Part shown: positions 1 to 11,839 of the stretch, piece after piece | Position numbering within the stretch: the first letter of the stretch is position 1 | Layout of the letters: each line of letters begins with the position of its first letter | Program-made: the position numbers and the translations under genes | Origin: Solenopsis invicta | Taxonomy: Eukaryota; Arthropoda; Insecta; Hymenoptera; Formicidae | Direction: 5' to 3' | Length of the DNA stretch: 64,000 nt | Assembly: GCF_016802725.1 (NCBI RefSeq) | Contig: NC_052668.1 | Coordinates: 620,001-684,000, forward strand | The notes under the pieces: model-generated | Databases searched by the model: none | Told to the model about the DNA's origin: nothing | Seen by the model: the letters and a program-made list of their open reading frames with translations, nothing else

Positions 1-1097
1 GAGATAAGAATATCAATATAGCAGCAAGATTTATATACGTTACCGTGTAAAAGTTTTCTCTACATCGAAGAAAGATTGACGACAAAAAATGTAAATGCCA
101 ATACGTCAGTGCTTGGTTTTAAATGTGTGGGGTACATGTTTGATGAAATTCGATATGAACTCAACGGTGTGGAGATTGATCGCTCTAGAAACGTTGGAAT
201 GACTAGTATGATGAAAACTTATGTATCAATGTCGGAGTTAAATATAAGGAATCTATTACATGCTGGATTTCAATATGAGGATAGAATAGAAACATTTGAT
301 GGATGCTTTAATTTTTGCGTACCGCTTAACGTGCTATTGGGATTTTGTGAAGATTACAAACGTGTGATAGTTAATGCTCGTCATGAGTTAATTTTGATAC
401 GAGCGCGCAATGGTAACAATTGTCTTGTGGGAGATCCAGCGATGGAACCGAAACTTGAATTATTCAAAGTGTAATGGCGTATGCCTCATGTTATGTTAAA
501 TGAAGTCGACAAACAATCCATGTTGCGAACCTTGCAGAGCGGGCGATACCTGAGTGTGAGTTTCTGTTCATGGAATCTATATGAGTATCCCCTATTACCA
601 AGTACTACGAAGCATTCCTGGGCAGTCAAGACTGCAACTCAACTAGAAAAACCGCGATATGTCATTTTTGCTCTGCAGACTAATAGGAAAAATATTGTGA
701 GAGCTAACAAAAGATACTTTGATACCAGTAAAATAACCAATGTAAAACTACCTAAACTCTGAATTTTATCCTTACGATGATCTGAATCTAGACTTCGGTA
801 AAGGCAAATGCGCTCTCTTGTGTGACATGTATGCACGTTTTCGTCCGTTTTATTATCAACATGATAAATGTTTGGAACCGATGTTTGACGTAGCAGCATT
901 TAAATCTTATGCTATGGCTGTCATTGACTGCTCGCGACAAAACGAGTCTGTTAAGAGCGCTACCGTTGATGTAAGATTAGAATTTAAATTGAAAGAGAAT
1001 GCACCGGCAAACACTAGCGCCTACTGTCTCATTATACACGACCGCGTGATTGAATATTTCCCATTGACCAACGTAATGCACAAGATCATGTAAAAAT
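1..1097 (+). pseudogene. Double jelly-roll capsid-like protein of a Polinton-like element, decayed
   Basis: The conceptual protein contains a segment reading ELNGVEIDRSRNVG and later NSEFYPYDDLNLDFGKGKCA, which I recognise as the pattern of double jelly-roll capsid-like proteins found as genomic copies in insects and cnidarians and linked to Polinton/adinto-like viruses. The frame is broken by a TAA at 472-474, after which the same frame continues to about 750. A one-base frameshift near 750-760 moves it to the frame that ends at 1091-1093. No start is visible and the 5' end may lie outside the window. The next gene follows about 65 bp downstream on the same strand. It is a non-functional relic. 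The family assignment is from memory of the motif, not from a search. Confidence 0.6.
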
Positions 1098-1157
1098 ACT
1101 GGCATATAAAAACCAAGATGTTTTGAAATAAGAAACAGTCTCGAAAAATTTCTCCTT

Positions 1158-1449
1158 ATGATCATGTCAACATTTGTAGACCTGCAAGGTTTCATTGTTA
1201 GAAGAAGATTTGTCGTGAAGCAAATGGCGGTATTGAGACAGAGGAACGTTCTCTCACATTACATTTTTACAAATTCTATACCATGGGACGCATTGCTAAA
1301 ATCCGAAAAGTTTTGCGTTTCTTGGTTGACTGCTTATTATCATGGATTGCAATGGCACAAAGGGATGGTCCCGTATTGGATGGCGAAAGATCTAATTACA
1401 AGAGCTGTGTATGAAATGATAAAGAATGATGACATCGATGGTGACGACG
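1158..1449 (+). pseudogene. Polinton-associated hypothetical protein, 5' part (split by the Transib element)
   Basis: The ORF starts at ATG 1158 (a second ATG is at 1164) and opens with STFVDLQGF followed by a VVKQ segment. Similar proteins of unknown function sit beside the jelly-roll gene in insect and hydra genomic copies. The frame runs into an acidic stretch of Asp codons and is interrupted after base 1449 by the left TIR of the Transib element. The last five bases before the insertion (CGACG) are the target duplication. The continuation is at 6368-6534, and the frame is preserved across the insertion once one duplication copy is discounted. The function is unknown, and the DLQGF start gives no firm domain. 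Confidence 0.5.
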
Positions 1450-1484
1450 CACACTGTGACCAAATCGATTTTAGCCGGCCAAAA
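1450..1484 (+). repeat. Left TIR of the Transib element
   Basis: 35-bp terminal inverted repeat matching the complement of 6328-6362 with one mismatch at position 11. It starts CACACTGTGA and is preceded by the CGACG duplication. Confidence 0.9.
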
Positions 1485-2099
1485 CTTCTAAACATCGCAA
1501 ATTATTTATATTTTATCACCACATTTACGGTAAAATGGTTCAATTATATTTTTAGAAACATTTAGTGAAAAAATATGTGCAAAATTTTTTTCTGTTAATA
1601 TAACCCAGGGTTAGGACAACGGGGACGTTGGAAGATATGTAGCCCCAGTTTTTTAGATTTTTTTATTTCTTTGTGCATTTTATTTATTTTGTATTTTTCT
1701 CCGTTTTATTTTGTTGTTTTTAAAGATATTTTGAATGTACAATGCAAGCTAAAAGTTATCTGTTGATGTGTTATATGAACGCAATGAAATTTGTGCTAAG
1801 AGAAATTTATTTATTATAACTGAGCGACATGTGCACATGTAATGTAGCAAAGCGAAAAACATGAAGAAAGAATACAATCATGGTAGGCCGCACGGACTAG
1901 TGGCGGCGCAGCGCATAGAACTAGCTAAACAAAAAGAAAGAACGACATCTATATGCTAGTGATTCTTAAAAAAGGCTACCTATAGAGTGACTACAGAGCG
2001 CACTATCTCAACATTATCGAAATTAAAAACTTGAAAGTTTCCTAGGTTTCTTAGGTTTATTCTTTTTCAACTTTTTTGTAATCAACATAATTTTGATCG

Positions 2100-3120
2100 C
2101 GAATATCTGAATTTTAACCATAAAATTAGCTGCAAAAAAGAAAACAACAAAAATTTTGATTCATAATAATTTTTAAAACATAAATGATTATTTTTTGTTA
2201 TGTTTTTAAATGAATAATTTTTTAAGTGACGAGTAGGTAAATCTAAATGAATATTTACATTAGTATTATTAATAGAGTATTATTAATGTATGTGAACATT
2301 TTGATTTAATTCGTTTTACATGATAATTTATTTTACATTACAATTTTGCATAAAAATCAAAAGTAAACAAAAAATTAAATAACTTTTAAATCAATAAAAG
2401 TATTGTGTTCACATTTTACACAAATACTCAAACGTAATAAGAGAACAATCTATAAAATTTTTATATTTTTGGTAATGTTTTGCAAAATATCACATATATC
2501 CTTAAATTTCATTATTGCTGACATTATCGCTTTCATTATCGCTGCCGCTTTCATTATAACTAGGTTTTTCCTGGTTACGAACATCGGGTTTCAAAAGATT
2601 CAAGACGTTTTTACGAATATCTGAATTTTGGCCCTGAAACCAGCTGCAAAGAAAGAAACAACGAAAATTTTGATTTATGATCATTTTTAAAACAAAAATG
2701 ATTATATTTTGTTATAGTTTCAAATAAATAACTTTTTAAGTAACGAGTAGATAGAGCTAAATAAATATTTATGTATTAGAGTATTATTAATATATGTGAA
2801 AATTTTGATTTAATTTATTTTACATGAGAATTTATTTTATATTACAATGTTGCATAAAAATCAAAGTAAACAAAAAATTAAATAACTTTTAAATCAATAA
2901 AAAAATTGTGTTCACATTTTACACAGATACTCAAACGTAGTAAGAGAACAATCTATAAAATTTTTATATTTTTAATAATGAGATATAACACGTACATCCT
3001 TAAATTTCATTATCGCTGACGTTATCGCTTTCATTACCGCTGCCGATGCCGCTTTCATTATAATTAGGTTCTTCCTGGTTAAAAACACCCGGTTTCAAGA
3101 GATTTAAGACATCTTTGGAA
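2100..3120. repeat. Approximately 510-bp tandem duplication inside the Transib element
   Basis: Bases about 2100-2613 and 2614-3120 are diverged direct copies. Both hold the same succession of AT-rich segments and, on the minus strand, a C-terminal tail of the transposase that is rich in Asn, Glu, Ser and Asp and ends NNEI or DNEI before a stop. The copy nearer the main ORF (ending near 3009) is the plausible original tail; the distal copy ends near 2502. Confidence 0.65.
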
Positions 3121-5069
3121 AATGGCTTATATTTTTTAGAAGAAAATCATCTTTTTTTTAGAGATGTAATATAATTAAGGATCCGATGAAACCAGTAACC
3201 TGTTAAATAAGTCTTTATTCATCGCAAGTCTGGAGCATTTTCGTGTGTTATGTTCTCGGAAATACCGACAATCTTTATTTCTCGCCTCTTGAGCTTCTTC
3301 AGAAAGAAGTCCAAGAGGGAGAATTGCGGTTAATACAATAATTTCACCATGGTCAAGCAATTTATGGATTGTAGGAGGCATTGGATACCAATCGTAAAGT
3401 TTTCTATACAGTTCAGCAGTTTCTTGGCAATATTTGCCGAATTTCGTCGAGTCAATTTCCAATCCCAAAGAAATTACTTTTAATAATATTGATAATCGAT
3501 AGATAAGATTTTCATCAACTCCAGTTATTTTACTCATTAATGCTGGATTTTCAAAGAATCTACGGACACTATTGCCGTCGTTTGTGTTTCCATATCCTTG
3601 CTTCGGGACGTCTACAATTAATCCCAGTTGCTGATGAAGCTGTTCTTGAATGTATTGTTTTTGTTTCTGGAATTCTTCTTTAAGTTTACCCACGATACGC
3701 CATTCTTTCACAATTATTTTATATGAAAGATGAAGCAGGAACTCGAAGCATCTGATCAAACAATGAAGAGGAGAAATTCCAAACGAAAGCGCAGATTCAT
3801 TGATACGATGAGTAGATGTGTCAAACTTTTCGAGCTTAGTCGGTTTTGCCTTGCAAATGTAGCATGTCATACTAGAAGTATCTGTCAATGCGTTCCATAC
3901 TTTTCCGTCGGCCATAGTTAATACCAAGTTAAAATGGATTGTGATTTCGGAGGGCTCTGTCAATTTTAGTGGAATTAATTGATTTATCTGTGAAGTCACA
4001 TATTTTTCTTCAGATTTGATAACAGCCGTAGTTTTTTTTTTAAATTGAAAACGGTCGACAATATTTCACCGAAGAAGGACGAGAATTAGTCCACAGTACG
4101 AACGTGTTTTCATTTTGAAATCTAAGCTGCAATGGGACGAGCTAAGTCACAAAAAAATTTTCATCCGAAATTTTCGGAGCAGTAGACGCGTTTTGCTTGT
4201 ACCGTGACTGTCCAGATGAGCCATTAAAGCCCCACTTTACGATAAGCTCGAGATGTTTCGATGTATCCGACGAAATTAAAATTGGATTACATGTTTGAAT
4301 TAAACGAGAAGCAGTATGGTTTAGAAGAGATTGCAAAGAAACTTCCGCACGATCATCTGTAATTTCAAATGTGTCAGGTTAGCAGCGTTTTTTGCTTCGA
4401 CTACACATTTATAGCTGGGATATATATCACATCCCATTTTTTTAGTCTGTAAGCAAATCAAATTATACTGTGATGTCGTAAATTTTCTTTCTATTATCAT
4501 TGATAATGCTTGATCGTTTTAATATTGACGTTTTTCGGGTTGTTTTGGAATGGACCAGAAGACACAATATCCGAAACAAAGTTAGCCACCTTCCTCTTGC
4601 CCGCAATACGCAAACTCATAGCTGTTGTTGAAGTAATTTCTTCTAAACAATGAGACGATAATAATTCCGAACATTTGCGTCTTTTTGTTCTTTCGCTTGC
4701 ATCATGGAAGGAAATAAGCGGACGTCCACTTTTTTTAGAAACAATAGGCCTCTCAGTATTAATTTTATTTGTAGAGAAAGAAAGAAGTGAATCTGGAATG
4801 ATGAATTCCTTGTCGAGCCAGGACTTAGATTTTTTGATAAACTCGGTAGAACTTTTGCGTAATTTAGATTTCTTTTGCGCAAGTTTATTGAGAAAGCAAT
4901 GAACGCAATTATATAGATCCTTCTCAACAGCAGCCGAACATTCTGAAAAACCTAATTTATTCAGAATGAAACTCTTTAAAAAATCCACAGGAGAACTTGG
5001 TTTACTTTTCTCTATCTCTTTGTACAATTGAAGACGTGTGAAAAAAGCCATGTTTGTTAACACAATCAC
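3009..5069 (-). pseudogene. Transib/RAG1-like transposase, broken
   Basis: Three minus-strand pieces in order form one protein: an N-terminal region (5069-4497), a middle region (4336-4142) with KWGFNGSSGQSRYKQ, and a C-terminal region (3999-3175). The C-terminal piece holds a CYIC zinc-binding pair, then SPLHCLIRCFEFLLHLSY, GNTNDGNSVRRFFEN, and a final SEEAQEARNKD block. These correspond in order to RAG1 segments (CTLC, ALHCDIGNAAEFYK, MNGNFARKLM, SEGNESGNKLFRRF). The pieces are joined by frameshifts and stops, and a tail continues to about 3009. The family usually has Asp where this copy has Asn in WGFNGS, which I take to be the first acidic catalytic site, so this copy is probably catalytically dead. 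That residue assignment is from memory. Confidence 0.75.
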
Positions 5070-6327
5070 AACTGTTAATAACTAATACTATTGTTAATAC
5101 AGCCCGAACGTGCACGATCCCGTGTCGCGCGCGAAGAATAGTTGCATGCACGTTGCATGTATGCGTGGACGTTAGTGTAACCATTTTAATAACTGCTAGC
5201 CACGCGTTAGAAAAGTTGACGCATTTCAATTTATATATTAATCGTTTTCTTGTAAAATGTCCGTCGCGTCGTAAATACTTTTGGAATATGCAAAAGTTTT
5301 AGTCTTTCTTTTCAAGCCTAGGGTTGGAAAAAAGTACTAAAACTTTTGCATTCTCCAAAAACATACGACGCACAAGGTTTAGCAAATAGACCATCGATAT
5401 GTATAGCATTAAAGAAATAATGTGCGAAAAAATATTCTTTATATACTAATGCGTTAAATAAAGTATCAATTTTTAGAGAGATCTGTATAACGTTTTCATA
5501 ATCACATTTTATTTAAGAGAAAGTTGTTATAAGTTCCTATCTCAAGGCGTAAAAAATGATATAAAAACAAATGAAGATACATTTTAAGATAAAAGATAAT
5601 ATTAAAAAAATTTTTTGTTAATCATAATTAAAGAAGGCTAGTATCCAATAACTTTAATTCCTTTTGTCTTAAATTGTGACGTGATATGATTTGTCTGATG
5701 ACATTTTTCTCATTTTTAGCATAAAATCATAATACAATGTCAGAAATAACACATTTCAAACAAATAATAAATAATTAGTGCCAGATCAGTACAATGAAAG
5801 ATTCCATGACAAATGCAATATTTTATACGAGACCACGTTAACGAATACAATATCAGCTGTATTTTAACAAGCGCTGGAAATCGCTTGCTGAAAATTTACA
5901 TACCGTTTCGTATAAGTGTTAAGTACAAGTAGAAAAAATTTCAGCGCGGAAGTCGATGGAAGTCTTTTTATATAACAAGATATGTCAATAATTTTTTATT
6001 TTATTTCATGGTTGAATAATTTTAAAGATTGAAATGTTCTAAATTGATGTAATAACGATATAAGTGAATTGTTTGAGACTCATTACTTGGTAAAACATAG
6101 GAAAAAAATGTGTTGTGAATTGCTTTGACGTTAACAAGTAATTGATATCTGCATAAAGTATTAATTTTATTTACATGAACAGCTGTAACAAACATTGACT
6201 TTGATCATGCATATTTCTCTGAAATAGTTTCATATCTCATAAAATCTTTCATTTTCATATAAATCCATGTCTTAGAATATAAGAAAAATACATATTAGAT
6301 ATAAATGGTTTATTTTATTTTTTTCGA
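5070..6327. other. AT-rich non-coding part of the Transib element
   Basis: Between the transposase start and the right TIR I see AT-rich sequence, a possible bidirectional or 5' control region, and a short imperfect repeat around 5270-5350 (a CAAAAGTTTTAG-like segment and its near inverse). No ORF is credible here. Confidence 0.4.
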
Positions 6328-6362
6328 TTTTGGCCGGCTAAAATCGATTTGATCACAGTGTG
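6328..6362 (-). repeat. Right TIR of the Transib element
   Basis: Inverse of the left TIR, ending CACAGTGTG, followed at once by the second CGACG target duplication at 6363-6367. Confidence 0.9.
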
Positions 6363-6367
6363 CGACG

Positions 6368-6534
6368 GTGATGACGACGATGAAGATCTCGTATGTGTTA
6401 AGGGGCATGAAAAACGAGACTGGTTGAAGGATATGCTGGATGCCGATGCGAGAAATAATGTAATCATCAAGACCATGGATGCTGATTATGAAGACATAGA
6501 ATCTTTGAATAAATTAGATACTACTGTAAGCGAC
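6368..6534 (+). pseudogene. Polinton-associated hypothetical protein, continuation
   Basis: The frame continues the Asp-rich stretch left at 1449 and reaches VCVKGHEKRDWLKDML, which resembles the K-G-x-E-K-x-x-W segment of the same protein family. It stops being recognisable at 6535, where the Gypsy-A LTR begins with TGTAAGCGAC. The rest of this gene was not found on the right of Gypsy-A. Confidence 0.5.
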
Positions 6535-6946
6535 ACCCTTTGGATTCGTGCGGAGTCTTACGTTAGGTTGGAGCATGAGCATGTTGGCGCTGTGAATCGC
6601 TTTCACTCGCGTACCGTTGCAACCGATTGGCTGCAGCTACCCGCAAAACTAAGCGCGAGACCACATTGGCCCCTCAGGCCTCGTGATCTCTAGGATGGCC
6701 TGCGATTGGCCGCTTGAGTTAGCGGATCTGCAATCTGGTGGCTAAAAGAAGCCGCATGGCAAGAGAAGCAAGAAAAACGACACTTCTTGTGCGGCAACCG
6801 TCGCTGACGGACATTTTGTGTATTCAGTCATTTAATATATAAAACTACTTTTCTGAAATCTACAAGTGTCATCCTTTCTGCCCTTCAGTTACGGCTTCCT
6901 AAATATTCCCAGGCGGTTTCTGACAATCTAGTTTCCCCGCTTTACA
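6535..6946 (+). repeat. 5' LTR of Gypsy-A
   Basis: A segment starting TGTAAGCGAC and ending CCCGCTTTACA, with inverted TGTAA/TTACA ends and a TATA-like stretch near 6832-6842. The sequence right after it contains ATCAGAAGTGGGAT, a pattern often seen just downstream of Gypsy 5' LTRs. The boundary is inferred from the TG...CA ends because no second copy exists for comparison. Confidence 0.55.
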
Positions 6947-7688
6947 GCCAAAATAATCAGAAGTGGGATACACCGTCGTTTTCCTCTGTCCTTGTCAGCA
7001 CGACGGTTCTACAAAAGAAGCCTGCACAGAAGTCAAGTTCTCCCGTCTCTCGTGTTCGCGGTGTGCTCGTACAGTTTGTGCCTCGTTTTAAGGCTCTCCC
7101 CGGTTTACGGTTGCACGAGGATGCGAGCGTGGCCGCTGCGACACGTGTTACGTTTCCACATGGCTACGTGTATCGGGCAGTGTTCACCGGTTTCCGGTAT
7201 TCTCGCCGTAGCGCATTCACGTTATCCGGCTTAGGATAGGCAACTCGGACAGCTAGCCCGGCCGCTTTGGTGCTTTGTCGCCACCGTTCCGCGTTGTGTT
7301 ACGCTTTACACGCGACAGCATTCGCGCGCCATTGACTCGGTGCGGAAAATCGTCGTCGTGACTAGATCGTTTTCCCGCGGCTTTGACTCAGCCAGCGTTC
7401 GTTACCGCGCATTAGTGTCGTCGTGTCTATGCGACTTTCCCGCGGCAGCATCACAGCTAGCTTCGGTGACTGTGTATCTGCGTTTTCGCGCTTACACGAC
7501 TCTTTCGCTGCTGCAATACAGCCAGTGTTGAGAACCGCGTGTTCGCCATTTGTAACGGCTCGAAAGTGCCGCCATTTTGTAAGAGTATGTGCGTCGGTTT
7601 CACACATGTCAGTGTGTGTTCAATCTCGCCGCTGCGCATTCGGTCTTGCGGTTTTGCGAGTGTTCTCGCAAGTGGTTCTCAACCCAGG
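6947..7688 (+). other. Gypsy-A untranslated leader
   Basis: 742 bp between the LTR end and the gag ATG. It likely holds the primer-binding site at its left edge. Overlapping small ORFs on both strands have no protein-like features. Confidence 0.45.
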
Positions 7689-8804
7689 ATGGACCGCCAG
7701 CAGCTCGAAAAGCTCTCTGTGGGGGAGTTACATGCCGAACTTAAAAAATATGGCCTACCGATTCACAAGGATTCGTCGCGTTGTATCGCGTTGCTCTCGT
7801 GGCTCATCTAGAAAGATACGCCATTGGACCTGCTGGGCGTAGGCAATCCAGGCAGCTCTTCGGCGACGATGACACCTTCTGATGTCTCCAACGCTACGCT
7901 GCAGCAATCTCTTCAGCAGCTAGCCAATCAAAACGCGGCATTGACCGAACAGATCAAACTGCTGATTCAACTGAATCTTGGAAATGCTGCCGATGCGCAG
8001 GCGCAGGTTCCAGGACCTTCAAAGCTTTTGCCTCTTAATACCTCAACTCAGAGCGAGGATCAGCATCTGTCGGACATGTCAACAGAACAGGCCGTGAGAC
8101 TGCTAACATCTCAGATTCCTTCTTTCAATGGAACAGAAGAGAAGGATGTTAAACTTTAGATTCGAAAAGTAGAATACATCGCCGATATTTATGGTGTGTC
8201 GGACAAAGTCATAAAATTAGCTGCATCTGAGAAACTTGCCAAAGATGCCAAGGATTGGCATGGCATTAATATCGGGCCAGCTACCAGCTCTTGGGCTTTG
8301 CTGAAGCCCGCTTTGATCAAAGCATTCCGTTGTAAAATATCTATTCACTTTGCCATGCAAAAGGTCGACGTCCATAGGTGGAACTTCCTGAAAGAAAGTT
8401 TCCAGCAATATGCTAGACAGAAATTGAAGCTAATGCATCCGCTGCAACTGCTTGAGCGTGATTGCATCCAGCTTTTGATCATCGGCATTAATAGCGCATC
8501 ACTGAGAGGCACCGCCGTTGCCCTCAGAGCTCAAACAATTGATGACTTCTTAGATCTCATGTATGAGATCACCAGCTACCTCGTCGAAGAGGATGTCTCC
8601 TCCGTCGGTTAAAAAAAAAAGAGACAAAGTCTCGCCTTCCTCTCCTACGAAGTCTAATCAGACGTCAAGAGACGCCAAGGATTTACACTGTGGCTACTGT
8701 AAAGCCAGAGGCCACAGCAAGGAGGATTGCTTCAAACTCAAAAGAAGGGAGCACGCCACAGCTTCGGTTGCTGCACCAGCGTCTTCCAAATCATCACTCT
8801 CATC
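7689..8804 (+). pseudogene. Gypsy-A gag with zinc knuckle, broken
   Basis: The chosen start is the ATG at 7689 (MDRQQLEKLSVGELHAELKK). The frame has in-frame TAG codons at 7809-7811 and 8157-8159 and a frameshift near 8606 beside a run of ten A. It then enters the frame carrying CGYCKARGHSKEDC, a CX2CX4HX4C nucleic-acid-binding knuckle. The middle part has the helical look of retrotransposon gag proteins. The hAT element interrupts it after the duplicated CTCTCATC at 8797-8804. Past the hAT element the same frame runs directly into protease, so gag and pol are fused in one frame. Confidence 0.7.
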
Positions 8805-9527
8805 CAGGATTGTTAAAAATTGCGTTTTTTTTTTTTTTAAACTAAACATTCTGTTTTTTTGTTTAAAACATGTTTTTAATGTTTTATATATGTTTTAAAC
8901 TACGTTAAAAGAAATCATGTTTAAAATGAAAAAAAAAACATGATTTAAACATATACATATTTATATTTTACAAACATTAAGATATAATTTCTTTAGACTA
9001 ATTATAGTAAATTATAGTTCTATATTTCAAAACATTCTATATGTTAAGAATTAATCAATGGAAGTATTGAAAGTCCTTTATTTTTAATCTTGGAAGGAAA
9101 ATTAAGGATACTGAAATTGATTGATTTTCTTATGCGTTATGCATTATGCGTCAAAAATATGTGCTCTTGCCTTAAAAATTCGACATTAGTATTATTAGTT
9201 GGTAATGTCGGTATGATAATACCGACATATTGCATTTATAGTGTCTTTAGTCTCTGTTGACAGGAAACGCCAATGTTGAGGTTGAGGCGTTGTATTTGCT
9301 TAAAGTGCGCTCCTTTGTTTTAGACTTTCAGTTTTTTCTGCAGAATAGCATACGTACGTAATGCATTTACTCCAATCTTGCTAGCTTTATAGTCAGGTAT
9401 ATTATTATATATTTTGTAACACATATTGGAATATTCAAGTGTGTATCAAGTGCTCTTCAGATAGCAACATTGTTTTTTACTTTTATATGTAAAAATAAAC
9501 AAAATTTCGTACGTGTAATAGGAAAAC

Positions 9528-9753
9528 ATGACTGGTCGACGACAAGATGCAATTTGGCAACATTTTATTAAAGTAAAAGAGAATGATAAAGTAAGAGCCA
9601 AATGTAAATATTGTAAAAAGGAAATATGTACTTTAGTAGCACGTATGAAATTGCATATACAACATAAATGCAAATCTACACATAAAGACGAAGAGTCTGA
9701 TCAATTTGAAATGGACGATATCGATCTTAACACTAAATCAGAAAGACAAAATT
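9528..9753 (+). CDS. hAT transposase exon 1, BED zinc finger
   Basis: ATG 9528 opens MTGRRQDAIWQHF, followed by CKYCKKEI and a HIQHKC segment, the C-x2-C...H-x-H/C layout of BED fingers that bind DNA at hAT ends. A GT donor (TTGTAAGT) follows base 9753. The next coding part begins near 10155, so a roughly 400-bp intron with a TG/CA and AT repeat is likely. I could not find an acceptor that joins in a matching phase, so the exact junction is open or broken. Confidence 0.65.
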
Positions 9754-10154
9754 GTAAGTACATATGAACATGTTAATATTATTAATATATTAATTGTAAC
9801 TCTAGCAGTACATAATATCGTGTGTGTGTGTATGTACACACTACACACACACACACAAACATATATATACATTTAATAATAATTACATATTTTGTTCAAT
9901 ATATATACATATATATATATATATTACACAAAATGTGTAATTGCATATTTACGTATTATACATTGCATATTTATACTTATTGTAAATATTTTAATGAGAA
10001 TATTTGCATATCTGTTATTACTATTTTCGTTTAAATTAAAAAATATCGTTTAATTAAAAAATAAATTAATATTATTTTTACACTGCATTGTTAAGATATT
10101 ATTTTTGTTGTATCCAATGTTTCATTATATGTTTGAATTCTCTAACATTGACTA

Positions 10155-11766
10155 GAAAAAATAACAGTAATACAAATACAATTTTAAATGCATTTTCTAA
10201 TTTCATTACAAGCTCACACAATAAACGAAATAAAATTACTGATCCTATTGAAAATATTAAACAAGCTTCAGAATCATCTTCAATATCACCATTGCTTCCA
10301 ACGTCTTTAGGAATATCGGGCTCTAAATTGGATTCGTTTATAAGAAAATCTACAACAGTGGAAAGTAAAAAGATTCATCTCCAAATTGCAAAATATATAT
10401 ATAGTACGAATTCATCGTTTCGGCATGTAGAGCATGACGAATTTAAGAAAATGATTCATCTTTTACGTCCTGGTTACAAACCACCAACCCGTTATGAAAT
10501 TGCTAACGAATTATTAGATGAAGTTTATACTTCCGTGAGACAAAACACTGAAAAAGATTTGAATGGTAAAATAGTTTCTATGATGATGGATGGCTGGAGT
10601 AATCTTCACATTGAACCAATTGTTTGTATTTCAGTAACCGATGTATCAGAAGGAAATATTCATTTAATTGATACAATTGATACAAGAGAAAATAGACATA
10701 CTGCAGATTATTTATTAAATTTAGCTGTTACATCGATTAAAGATTGTCAAAAATTTGGTTGCTTTATTAAAAGTTTTGTAACTGATAATGCAAGTAACAT
10801 GACTAAAATGAGAAAGCAACTCTCAGAGTGCGAAGATTTAGGTATGCCAGATATAATAACATATGGCTGTTCTGCACATATTCTAAATTTATTGGCAAAA
10901 GATGTAGATGTGCGAGGTTTAAAGGATGAAGTAAAAAAAATAATAAAGTATTTCAAATATACTCATTTTCCAGCGGCTAAATATAAACAGGCAGGCGGCA
11001 CTTCTCTTAATTTACCTATTGATGTCCGTTGGAACACTTTATCCGATTGCTTTGTATCATACTTAAAAAATTGGCATATTCTTGTAAAAATATGTTCAGA
11101 AAACCGTGTTGCAATTGATACAGAAATACAGGCTAAAGTTCAAAATCTTAATTTAAAAAGCAATGTAGAAAAATATTTATTTAAGTTACAGAAAATTTCA
11201 AACGCATTGGATAAAGTTCAAAATGAAACATGCACTATCGGAGAAGCTGCTGAAATATGGTTAGATTTATTGCAACGTGTCGAAAAAGAAGACTTTACTA
11301 CTTTTGAAATAGATTGTTTTAAGACTCGTTTTAATATGGCGATGACTCCATATCATTTTTTAGCAAACTTGTTAGATCATCGTTACAGAGGTCAAAAATT
11401 AAAGCAAAATCAATTAGAAGAAGCGTTAGAGTATGCAGCTGCATATCATTCTGAAGCAATGCGGTTTATAATCTTATATCAAGCAGAAAGTTCACCATTC
11501 AGAAAATATTTATTTTCAACTCAAAACGTAAACAATATTAATCCGGTATCATGGTGGCGAGCTCTTCGGAGTAGCATAAACAATGCCAATTAACTATGCA
11601 ACTGCATACAGCTGTAGCATCCTCTGCAGGTATTGAAAGATTATTTTCTACTTTTGGTTTAGTTCACAGTAAAATACGTAATAAGTTAGGAACAGAAAAA
11701 GCGTCAAAACTAGTATCCATTATGAGAAGTTTAAATTCAAACAGATCGATTTTGAAAGACGATTAA
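10155..11766 (+). pseudogene. hAT transposase body and dimerisation domain, frameshifted
   Basis: The body reads through MMMDGWSN (first catalytic Asp region) and FVTDNASNM (second), then a helical insertion domain, and ends its frame at 11593. A second frame from 11590 to 11766 supplies the C-terminal hAT dimerisation motif SSAGIERLFSTFG and stops at TAA 11764-11766. A single frameshift near 11590 therefore separates body and dimerisation domain. ORFs upstream of about 10155 in the same frame are probably intron. With this lesion the copy is not autonomous. Confidence 0.75.
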
Positions 11767-11795
11767 AAATTATATGTATTATATGTATGTATGTA

Positions 11796-11836
<41 letters not shown>
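11767..11836. repeat. AT microsatellite, insertion target of Gypsy-B
   Basis: A (TA)n tract in the hAT 3' region. The same tract resumes at 21642 after Gypsy-B, so Gypsy-B sits inside it and the target duplication is some ATAT unit that cannot be placed exactly. Confidence 0.8.

Positions 11837-11839
<3 letters not shown>

Larger units (their letters stand above)
1450..6362 (-). mobile_element. Transib/RAG1-like DNA transposon, complete ends, decayed transposase
   Basis: A 4,913-bp element begins CACACTGTGA and ends with its inverse. The terminal inverted repeats are 35 bp with one mismatch (1450-1484 and 6328-6362). It is flanked by a perfect 5-bp duplication CGACG (1445-1449 and 6363-6367), which fits the CGNCG preference and 5-bp TSD known for Transib. 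The CAC terminus and CACTGTG/CACAGTG core resemble Transib ends and the V(D)J heptamer. The coding region is on the minus strand (3009-5069). It interrupts the Polinton-like hypothetical gene, so it is younger than that gene. The transposase carries several breaks, so this copy is not autonomous. Confidence 0.85.

Noticed and set aside
3730..3921. Plus-strand ORF inside the Transib transposase
   Set aside because: Shadow of the minus-strand coding frame.
8600..8625. Programmed frameshift at the A-run in Gypsy-A gag
   Set aside because: The gag zinc knuckle lies after the shift, and gag to pol is otherwise one frame, so this is a mutation and not a gag-pol signal.
9822..10034. Plus-strand ORF in the hAT intron
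   Set aside because: Low-complexity Tyr/Ile/His chain from CA and TA repeats; intron sequence.
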